The translations under genes and the position numbers were made by a program. Source: Gammaproteobacteria bacterium (lineage in GTDB: Bacteria; Pseudomonadota; Gammaproteobacteria; Enterobacterales; Psychrobiaceae). Taken from it: a stretch of DNA of 5,295 nucleotides. The first letter of the stretch is position 1, and the number at the start of each line of letters is the position of its first letter. Under the pieces are notes generated by a model. The model was not told the DNA's origin. It saw only the letters and a program-made list of their open reading frames with translations, and did not search any database. The stretch lies in the NCBI GenBank assembly GCA_013214885.1, contig JABSRS010000248.1, positions 1 through 5,295 on the forward strand, written 5' to 3'. Below are positions 1 to 4,540 of the stretch, one piece after another.

Positions 1-51
1 CCTGATATTAAACGTGAATTTATGATGTTCATCAGACGATACGAAAGCTAA
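1..51 (+). CDS. C-terminal end of an upstream integron cassette gene (partial)
   Basis: The frame is open from the first base and ends at TAA 49-51, giving 16 residues (PDIKREFMMFIRRYES). The 5' part lies outside the window. The stop codon sits inside the first attC box (AGCTAAC), which is the usual layout of an integron cassette, where the gene ends at or in its recombination site. That position, rather than the residues, is the reason to treat it as a real gene end. The fragment is too short to name a product. Confidence 0.6.
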   Translation, partial: PDIKREFMMFIRRYES

Positions 52-152
52 CAACCCTAAAGTCCGACAGCTAACACTGTCGCATTTTTCGCAAACAACA
101 AAAAACGCAAAAAAACCTGCGCCAGCATTATCTGCGGCTTAGGGTGGCGTTA
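46..152 (+). repeat. Integron attC recombination site, VCR-like, interrupted by a group II intron
   Basis: The site has the four-box layout of attC. R'' is GCTAAC (47-52) and L'' is CCCTAAAG (55-62). L' is CTTAGGG (138-144) and R' is GCGTTA (147-152). L'' pairs with L' with one bulged A, and R'' pairs with R'. The spacers differ in length (AA against TGGC), which leaves extrahelical bases as attC folding needs. The 3' end resembles the Vibrio VCR end (CTTAGGCGGGCGTTA). IntI cleavage would fall at G149/T150. The last bases of the right box (GAT) now lie after the intron. The centre holds a 6-bp hairpin (65-82) and an A-rich stretch. Confidence 0.85.
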
Positions 153-340
153 GTGCGTCAAGCTAAGCTTGGTGCATCTTGCAGGGTGAAAGTCCCTGTC
201 AGGTAAGGTTTAACCAACCACCTGTATCGAGTGTTGCGCCATTGGCGGAGTAGTGAGATTAGCGATTGCTTTTCAGCAGTGAGGACTGCATCACGCGAAC
301 AATATTGGTGAAGCGTACTCGGCTTTGGCATCCTGCGTCG

Positions 341-346
341 CCCTAA
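341..346 (+). other. Candidate EBS2, complementary to the attC L' box
   Basis: CCCTAA is fully complementary to TTAGGG (139-144), which lies at -14 to -9 from the 5' splice site, about where IBS2 is found. It precedes the EBS1 candidate by about 110 nt in domain I, which is the normal order. Part of it abuts the perfect hairpin at 347-366. Confidence 0.45.
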
Positions 347-455
347 CGATTACATCCATGTAATCGACAGAGAATTATATAGGCCATAGGGGTTGTCGTG
401 ATCCTGAAGTGCTGGTATCGCTCCGATAAATATTAGATCTGACTGACGAGGTTTG

Positions 456-460
456 TAACG
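456..460 (+). other. Candidate EBS1, complementary to the attC R' box
   Basis: TAACG is fully complementary to CGTTA (148-152), the five bases just before the 5' splice site, which is the IBS1 position. It lies about 300 nt into domain I, after the EBS2 candidate, as expected. A second TAACG at 344-348 overlaps the EBS2 candidate and a stable hairpin and is a weaker choice. No structure was computed. Confidence 0.5.
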
Positions 461-755
461 GCATCGAAGTCCATGCAAAGCAACCGCTTTTGGTCAGGTT
501 GTGGCGAGTCAGCGGGGTTATTAAGCCGTGGCATGTATGTAGAGATGTATTGAGAACTTGAGAGATCCAAAGATGTTCCACAGGATGTGGTAGGGAAGCT
601 TAGCCAAAAGCAAAGCCAGCGATTACCCTTTGGAAGTCAGAGCCCATAGTAGTCTGAGCAGGGGAAGCCTTGTACATGGCAAAGGAGCTAACAGTTATAT
701 TTGAGTTGTAATAGAAACATGGACCGGACATGTAGGGCTGGGTAATGCATGACAA

Positions 756-780
756 CTGAATTGCAATTCGTTGCATTCAG
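756..780 (+). ncRNA. TTCG-capped hairpin in intron domain IV
   Basis: CTGAATTGCAA (756-766) pairs with TTGCATTCAG (771-780) around a TTCG tetraloop, with one bulged T. It lies where an intron-encoded protein gene would normally sit. A smaller hairpin (GTG-AGGC with GCCT-CAC, about 851-868) follows. Together they make up most of the residual domain IV, which looks like a compact structured replacement for the missing ORF. Confidence 0.55.
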
Positions 781-888
781 GCTAAGCTGTGTTGGTAATC
801 GAATGTAGCTGGACAGAGGAACGATAGTATGATGTTTTATTATCGGGCACGTGAAGGCAAAGCCTGCACGAGTGAATATATAACTGAA

Positions 889-922
889 GAGCCGGATGCG
901 GTAGTTCCGCACGTCCGGATCT
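889..922 (+). ncRNA. Group II intron domain V (catalytic hairpin)
   Basis: This is a 34-nt hairpin, the length typical of IIA/IIB introns. The catalytic triad AGC is at 890-892. The lower stem pairs 889-897 with 913-921, a two-base bulge (A911, C912) follows, and the upper stem GCGG/CCGC (898-901 with 907-910) carries a five-base loop. G891 faces A919, where most domain V sequences have a G-U pair. This could weaken the active site or be a lineage variant. Confidence 0.88.
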
Positions 923-961
923 GTGTGGGGTCGGCCCAGTAATGGGTCGCTCTACCACGAT
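923..961 (+). ncRNA. Group II intron domain VI with branch-point adenosine
   Basis: An inner stem GGCCC/GGGTC (933-937 with 944-948) encloses the loop AGTAAT. Below it an irregular stem leaves A954 unpaired. That A is eight nucleotides from the end if the intron stops at 961, which matches the usual branch-point distance. The terminal AT (960-961) fits the AY rule for group II 3' ends. Confidence 0.7.
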
Positions 962-967
962 GATTTT

Positions 968-972
968 AGGAG
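968..972 (+). promoter_or_regulatory. Ribosome binding site of the 78-residue cassette protein
   Basis: AGGAG lies nine bases before ATG 982. It is just inside the 3' exon, so intron splicing leaves the ribosome site and start codon intact. An unspliced transcript would keep it too, but behind the structured domain VI. Confidence 0.75.
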
Positions 973-981
973 TAAGTAAGC

Positions 982-1218
982 ATGAGTTTCGTGATAGATA
1001 TATTTGTGTGGTTATTAATTGACACTATATTAGGTTTCATTTTTTATTCGACTGGCTGTTTAATTCTAAAAGTGATTACCTTTGGTCAGTTTAAAATGGA
1101 GTTTAAGGATTTCGCCTCTTTTAAAGGTAGTAAATCTAAAAATGTCAATTTAGTTTGTATCTTGGGGATATCATTTTACGTATTATTAATTGTGTTAATA
1201 GCGTATTTAAATAATTAA
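982..1218 (+). CDS. Small integral membrane protein of an integron cassette (hypothetical)
   Basis: I do not recognise the family. The 78-residue product has a long hydrophobic N-terminal stretch (about residues 4-34, perhaps one long or two short helices). A basic, polar middle follows (about 37-54, FKMEFKDFASFKGSKSKN), then a second strong membrane segment (about 56-75) and the tail YLNN. It is therefore probably an inner-membrane protein with two or three helices and a short loop. The ATG is well supported by AGGAG nine bases upstream. The gene starts 20 bases after the restored cassette junction, as usual for integron cassettes, which normally lack their own promoter. Low-GC codon use (TTA, ATA, AAA) is typical of cassette genes. 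Its role is unknown. Confidence 0.8.
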   Translation: MSFVIDIFVWLLIDTILGFIFYSTGCLILKVITFGQFKMEFKDFASFKGSKSKNVNLVCILGISFYVLLIVLIAYLNN

Positions 1219-1397
1219 AATATAACAAGTATTTCACTATATTTAGAGGCTGGATTAAGAGCGTTCAACTTGAATCATCAGATCCAACGGATGCCTATAA
1301 TAATGATTCCTATAAGATAATCGAAATTAAAGCAGATAGTCTCATGTATAAAAGCTTAGCTTCAGGAAATGTGTTTTCTTATCAGAGAGTCGAGTAG
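1219..1397 (+). pseudogene. Beheaded gene remnant next to the truncated cassette end
   Basis: This frame stays open from 1215 to TAG 1395-1397 without a plausible start codon near its beginning. The first in-frame ATG is 1344, with no ribosome site. From about residue RGW onward it reads like real protein (KSVQLESSDPTDAYNND, then SYKIIEIKADSLMYKSLASG and NVFSYQRVE), with mixed polar and hydrophobic spacing. The first bases, TATAACAAG at 1221, resemble the start of a Vibrio or Shewanella attC. I infer a deletion or recombination joint around 1221-1245 that fused a half attC to the 3' part of a gene. I do not recognise the family. Confidence 0.4.
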
Positions 1398-1473
1398 TTG
1401 TATATCAAGCGACACAATGCGAAACAAAAAGAAGCGCCCATTTTCTCCACCGATTAGTCGGGCTCAATACAAC

Positions 1474-1480
1474 AAGGAAA
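1474..1480 (+). promoter_or_regulatory. Ribosome binding site fixing a GTG start for the lipoprotein
   Basis: AAGGAAA lies five bases before GTG 1486. It decides the start: the alternative upstream ATGs at 1369 and 1417 would put a long, basic, proline-rich extension before the lipoprotein signal, which is not typical of secreted lipoproteins. Confidence 0.6.
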
Positions 1481-1485
1481 GTTCA

Positions 1486-2066
1486 GTGTTAAAAATAATC
1501 TCTATTGGTATTTTATCTCTTCTTCTTACCGCATGTGCAACAACCGCACCGGTATTGAACACTAATTCCCCTCTTCATATTTATGGTGTATCTTCCTTAT
1601 CACCTAAAAATGGAAGCTGGTCTGTATTACTTGGTCAGGTTACCAAGTTGCTCTTAAAACAAGATTAAACAATAGCGAGAGTGGCGTTATAAATATGTCG
1701 CTCTATCAAATTCCAGAGTTCGATTCAGACAAAGAATTTCTTGCGCATGTTGTCAAACACAGAGCTTCTTCACCTGACATCGGTCGATTTGAGTTAAAGG
1801 AAAACTCAGAACAATTAATGCCTCTTAATGGTGCCGTATGCGTAAAGCACAGAACGATATCTCAAGATAACAATGCAAAAATAAAAGACAATGTAACCGC
1901 TGTAATGCTCATAGAATATATTGGGTATAACTGTATACACCCTCATAAAAAATCAGTTGGTGTACATACGGAATACTCACTACGTCATTTTTCTAATTCT
2001 AAATACCCTGCACTTAATAAAAATGCTGATGAGTTTTTTAGTAACATTAAATTTTCGGAGTTTTAG
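1486..2066 (+). pseudogene. Secreted lipoprotein gene of unknown function, split by a frameshift
   Basis: The GTG start gives a short signal peptide (LKIISIGILSLLLTAC) with lipobox L-T-A-C and lipidation at Cys17, so the product would be membrane-anchored facing the periplasm. The first frame reads to about SPKNGSWSVLL and then drifts to a stop at 1666-1668. In the frame that ends with TAG 2064-2066, coding-like sequence (WSGYQVALKTRLNNSESG) begins at about 1632 and leads straight into MSLYQIPEFDSDKEF. One base therefore appears to be missing around 1626-1640. The restored protein would be about 193 residues, with two mature-domain cysteines in AVCVKH and YNCIHP that could form a disulfide. 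No -1 slippery heptamer lies at the joint, so programmed shifting is unlikely. A sequencing error is possible. ATG 1695 is an internal Met, not a good separate start. Function is unknown. Confidence 0.65.
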
Positions 2067-2274
2067 TAGCATATTCTATGCGTAGATTGTTAATTCTGTG
2101 TTTCCTCTTTTGAGGATAAGCTTCATGTATTGAGTTACAAAAAACTGAATGGTCGGAGTGTGTTGTGACTACGGACTCTGAGCAACATGCTGTCACCAAC
2201 ACCCAAATCAAAAACCAAATACTAGATAGCCTGATTGAAAGTAGCTGTTAACTGCCGATGAATTAAACTTCACT
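2067..2274. other. Intergenic stretch without a confident gene
   Basis: No attC-like boxes, tRNA or known family are visible between the lipoprotein and the terminator. Two short open pieces in different frames (about 2105-2168 and 2120-2251) overlap and could be decayed coding sequence. The only item with a translation signal is the small GTG ORF at 2165. Confidence 0.5.
2165..2251 (+). CDS. Possible 28-residue small protein (doubtful)
   Basis: GTG 2165 has GGAG (2155-2158) six bases upstream and opens a frame ending at TAA 2249-2251. The product is polar (TTDSEQHAVTNTQIKNQ, then ILDSLIESSC) and has no membrane segment. The frame is also open back to 2120 without a good start, so this could instead be the tail of a decayed gene. 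No family was recognised. Confidence 0.2.
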   Translation: MTTDSEQHAVTNTQIKNQILDSLIESSC

Positions 2275-2304
2275 AAACAAGCCGAAATATATATCGGCTT
2301 GTTT
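2275..2304. terminator. Symmetrical terminator hairpin downstream of ggt
   Basis: AAACAAGCCGA (2275-2285) and TCGGCTTGTTT (2294-2304) form a perfect 11-bp stem with an 8-base A/T loop. The stem is a palindrome, so each strand ends its 3' arm with TTGTTT. It lies 10 bases past the ggt stop and probably ends ggt, and may also stop plus-strand read-through from the cassette side. The T-run is short and lies within the stem, so its strength is uncertain. Confidence 0.7.
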
Positions 2305-2314
2305 AACGGCTTAG

Positions 2315-4078
2315 TTACAGTCCTTTACTTAATGCGGCAGGGCGTCGTGGATCGGATGCGCCATATAAGCCAAGATCATTGAGCATAATGGTTTGGGTAC
2401 TGCCCATCGATGATTTAACTTTAACCTGATGTCCTTTGGCTTTAAGTAAGTCAATTGTGTCTTTACTTAACCCTTTTTCAACCCGCAAGAAATCGGGTAA
2501 CCATTGGTGATGAATTCGTGGGGCAGCTGAAGCCTCTGCGATATTCATCTTATGATCGATAACATTCATAATAACTTGTAACGTGGTGGTAATAATACGA
2601 GAACCGCCTGGGCTACCAGTGACAATGTACGGCTTACCATCTTTCAATACTATGGTAGGTGTCATCGAACTTAACGGACGTTTGTAGGCTTCAACAGCAT
2701 TGGCTTCACCACCGATCAGACCATAGCCATTAGGGGTTCCAGGCTTAGCAGAGAAGTCATCCATTTCATTATTGAGTAAAATACCACTTCCTTGGGCGAC
2801 CAGACCTGAGCCATAACTAAAGTTTAAGGTATAGGTATTGGAAACTGCATTGCCGAACTTATCAATAATACTGTAATGGGTCGTTTCGTTGCTCTCGTAA
2901 GGGAGCACCTTAGTCGGTGAAATATCGCTACTGAGGCTGGCCTTATCCATATCGATAGTTTTAACTAATTCAATGGCATATTTCTTATCGATTAACGCAC
3001 TAACGGGTACATTAACAAAATCGGGATCGCCAAGATATTTACTGCGATCGGCATAGGCACGGCGCATCGATTCTGCCATCACATGGATGGTATCACTAGA
3101 GTTATGACCCATTTCGCCGATTGGATATTGGGCTAGCATATTGAGCATTTGCACGATATGGACGCCACCTGATGATGGTGGTGGCATCGAGGCAACTTGA
3201 TAACCACGGTAGGTGCCAATAACCGCTTCACGCTCAATAACTTGATACTGACTCATGTCATCTACCGTTAACACGCCGCCAGCGGCGACCACTGAATCGG
3301 CAATTTGTTGAGCAATCTTACCTTGATAAAAGCCCTTGTTGCCAAGTTTTGATATGGTTTCTAAGCTGTTGGCCAAATCACTCTGAACTAAGGTTTCACC
3401 AGGTTGATAGTTAGCACCATCGGCTTTATAGAAAATACTACGGGTACTTGGCCATTGACCTAAACGCTTGCTCATTGCGCCAAGGGAATTAGCCAAATCC
3501 GCTGTCACTTTGATGCCATTTTTGGCGAGAAAAATCGCTGGAGCCATGACTTGTTCGCGGCTCATGGTGCCATATTTCGATAGCGCCAGTTCCATCCCCA
3601 TGACGGTGCCAGGTATGCCAACGGCTAGGCCGTGAAAACGGCTGAGTTTTTTATCAGGATTACCCATGTCATCTAAAAACATATCGCGGTGGGCAAGTTT
3701 TGGTGCCATTTCGCGGTAATCAAGGGCGATCATCTGCTGTTTATCGCTAAGATAAATCATCATAAAGCCACCGCCACCAAGATTACCAGCGCGGGGCAGG
3801 GTAACAGCGAGGGCATAACCTACTGCAACTGCGGCATCTATTGCATTGCCACCTTTAGCAAGAATATCAACGCCAATCTGAGTGGCTAGTGCTTCTTGAG
3901 ATGCCACCATGCCATCTCTAGCCCACACAGGATGATGGAGTGCCATGTGCGAATATATCGCTAGCTGACTGGGCTTTGTGGTTGTAGCCGCTTGCGCCGC
4001 AGTGCTGATACATAAAGCACTTAATGAGATAATGGCGAGTTTTGTAATGCTAATTTTTTTCATAATTAATGTCTTCAT
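2315..4078 (-). CDS. ggt: Gamma-glutamyltransferase (glutathione hydrolase), periplasmic proenzyme
   Basis: This enzyme cleaves the gamma-glutamyl bond of glutathione and gamma-glutamyl compounds and moves the glutamyl group to water or amino acids (EC 2.3.2.2, 3.4.19.13). The 587-residue length is normal for the family. A Sec signal peptide ends in AQA at residue 30. Autocleavage before Thr399 (in NETTHYS) would give a large subunit (31-398) and a small subunit (399-587). By alignment from memory with E. coli GGT (offset +8), all key residues are kept: Arg122 (DYREMAP), nucleophile Thr399, Thr417 and Asn419 (TYTLN), Glu438 and Asp441 (NNEMDDFS), Ser470-Ser471 (PLSS) and Gly491-Gly492 (SPGGS). 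The lid-loop region (about 446-458) is present, so it is the classic E. coli-like type. Met1 and Met6 are both possible starts, and neither has a strong ribosome site. The gene stands alone and diverges from thiC. Confidence 0.97.
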   Translation of the reverse strand: MKTLIMKKISITKLAIISLSALCISTAAQAATTTKPSQLAIYSHMALHHPVWARDGMVASQEALATQIGVDILAKGGNAIDAAVAVGYALAVTLPRAGNLGGGGFMMIYLSDKQQMIALDYREMAPKLAHRDMFLDDMGNPDKKLSRFHGLAVGIPGTVMGMELALSKYGTMSREQVMAPAIFLAKNGIKVTADLANSLGAMSKRLGQWPSTRSIFYKADGANYQPGETLVQSDLANSLETISKLGNKGFYQGKIAQQIADSVVAAGGVLTVDDMSQYQVIEREAVIGTYRGYQVASMPPPSSGGVHIVQMLNMLAQYPIGEMGHNSSDTIHVMAESMRRAYADRSKYLGDPDFVNVPVSALIDKKYAIELVKTIDMDKASLSSDISPTKVLPYESNETTHYSIIDKFGNAVSNTYTLNFSYGSGLVAQGSGILLNNEMDDFSAKPGTPNGYGLIGGEANAVEAYKRPLSSMTPTIVLKDGKPYIVTGSPGGSRIITTTLQVIMNVIDHKMNIAEASAAPRIHHQWLPDFLRVEKGLSKDTIDLLKAKGHQVKVKSSMGSTQTIMLNDLGLYGASDPRRPAALSKGL

Positions 4079-4083
4079 CTTAA

Positions 4084-4100
4084 CTTTGTTGTAAACAAAG
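4084..4100. promoter_or_regulatory. Inverted repeat in the ggt 5' leader
   Basis: CTTTGTT (4084-4090) and AACAAAG (4094-4100) form a perfect 7-bp inverted repeat with a three-base loop. It ends five bases before the first ggt ATG, where a ribosome site would be expected and none is seen. It could be a small RNA hairpin that limits ribosome access or a regulator site. No known consensus was recognised. Confidence 0.35.
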
Positions 4101-4224
4101 CTTGGGAATTTGGAGGTGTTTTGATGGGGCTATCATAACGTAATTATTGGCTAAGTAGGACCTAAACTAATATAAAAACTAAGATTAAAACAAAAATTAA
4201 AACAGGGATTGCGCTATTTAACGG
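4101..4224. other. AT-rich divergent spacer between ggt and the thiC promoter
   Basis: No gene is seen. The ggt promoter must lie here. A minus-strand TATGAT (complement of 4133-4138) could be a -10 element, but I find no convincing -35 partner, so no ggt promoter is called. A run of A-rich sequence at about 4174-4203 may act as an upstream element. Confidence 0.4.
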
Positions 4225-4254
4225 TTGATATCTTGACTAACAACCCATTATAAT
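4225..4254 (+). promoter_or_regulatory. Sigma-70 promoter of thiC
   Basis: TTGATA (4225-4230) and a perfect TATAAT (4249-4254) are separated by 18 bases, giving a predicted start near 4261. This leaves about 40 nt before the TPP aptamer and a leader of about 280 nt. A TTGACT at 4233 is only 10 bases from the -10 and cannot be its partner. Confidence 0.65.
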
Positions 4255-4298
4255 TGCGCAGCTTTTGATTGTGGTGCCGTTCACTACAATCAATAAGA

Positions 4299-4381
4299 TC
4301 TTGTCGGAGTGCCATTGGCTGAGACCGCATTGCGGGATCCGTAGAACCTGATCAGGTTAATACCTGCGAAGGGAAACAAGA
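4299..4381 (+). ncRNA. TPP riboswitch aptamer (THI element)
   Basis: This is the thiamine pyrophosphate sensor. P1 is formed by TCTTGT (4299-4304) and ACAAGA (4376-4381). The conserved core is present: GGAGTGCC (4306-4313), GGCTGAGACC (4317-4326) and ACCTGATCAGGTTAATACC (4346-4364), followed by GCGAAGGGAA. A small extra hairpin CCGC/GCGG (4325-4335) fills the variable arm. By family knowledge, TPP binding lowers expression of the downstream thiamine gene, here thiC. Confidence 0.96.
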
Positions 4382-4404
4382 GGGATATTTTAATATCCTT
4401 ATTT
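4381..4404 (+). terminator. Hairpin directly after the TPP aptamer, possible attenuator
   Basis: AGGGATAT (4381-4388) pairs with ATATCCTT (4393-4400), with one G-U pair and a TTTA loop, and ATTT follows. It starts on the last base of aptamer P1, so the two could be coupled. The T-run is short and the stem AT-rich, so it may be a weak terminator or only a structural part of the switch. Confidence 0.4.
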
Positions 4405-4423
4405 GAATCACCTATAAATTGAG

Positions 4424-4512
4424 GGAGTAATCCGATCAATTTTGCGATGTTAACCAAGTAAGCGATCTAAATACGCCATTCTCTTGCCACTTCTCCTGAC
4501 ATTCATTACTCC
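4424..4512 (+). promoter_or_regulatory. Long-range stem in the thiC leader (candidate expression platform)
   Basis: GGAGTAAT (4424-4431) is perfectly complementary to ATTACTCC (4505-4512), with a further G-U pair at 4423/4513. The loop of 73 nt shows no clear gene. GAGGGAG at 4421 looks like a strong ribosome site but has no matching start codon at a proper distance. The stem closes about 28 bases before the thiC ATG, so it may control the leader rather than cover the thiC ribosome site. Confidence 0.35.
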
Positions 4513-4528
4513 TAACAACTATATATAT

Positions 4529-4533
4529 GGTGA
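4529..4533 (+). promoter_or_regulatory. Ribosome binding site of thiC
   Basis: GGTGA lies seven bases before ATG 4541. It is modest but is the only purine-rich match at the right distance, and it supports the ATG that gives the family-like N-terminus. Confidence 0.5.
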
Positions 4534-4540
4534 TGTTTGC

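Larger units (their letters stand above)
153..961 (+). mobile_element. ORF-less group II intron (bacterial IIA/IIB-like, not IIC) inserted in attC
   Basis: This is a self-splicing retroelement RNA. It starts with the GTGCG 5' consensus (153-157). Domain I follows, with a hairpin CAGGG/CCCTG (182-198) and a perfect 8-bp hairpin (347-366). The segment around 650-705 (AGTAGTCTGAG, then TACATGGCAAAGG and ACAGTTAT) closely resembles the domain III region of the Lactococcus Ll.LtrB intron. Domain V is at 889-922 and domain VI at about 923-961. No reverse transcriptase or maturase frame exists in any phase, and domain IV is only about 180 nt, so splicing or mobility would need a maturase supplied in trans. 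The 5' edge is precise. The 3' edge is 961 (ends AT, branch A954 eight nucleotides from the end) or 958 (ends AC), because GAT is repeated there. Both give a restored GTTAGAT cassette junction. Confidence 0.88.

Noticed and set aside
706..888. Remnant of an intron-encoded reverse transcriptase
   Set aside because: I could not find any frame with maturase or reverse transcriptase motifs.
375..912. Minus-strand open frames of 68 and 74 codons inside the intron
   Set aside because: They are antisense to structured intron RNA, have no ribosome site and read as random composition.
1398..1473. GTTGTAT and ATACAAC as boxes of another attC
   Set aside because: The boxes are in the reverse order for attC (RYYYAAC should come first), they do not fit the consensus, and no L boxes pair.
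1369..1485. Upstream ATG starts (1369, 1417) for the lipoprotein
   Set aside because: They add a basic, proline-rich extension before the lipoprotein signal, and GTG 1486 has a well-spaced AAGGAAA.
1605..1640. Programmed -1 frameshift at the A-run (1606-1610)
   Set aside because: Shifting there would replace the coding-like NGSWSVLL by an unrelated stretch, and no proper slippery heptamer is present near 1630.
3689..3889. Plus-strand ORF of 66 codons
   Set aside because: It is a shadow of ggt on the opposite strand, with no ribosome site.
4233..4254. TTGACT as the -35 of the thiC promoter
   Set aside because: The spacer to TATAAT is only 10 bases. TTGATA with an 18-base spacer fits better.
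4447..4461. Leader peptide ORF (MLTK) before thiC
   Set aside because: It has four codons, and the strong GAGGGAG is too far upstream to serve it.
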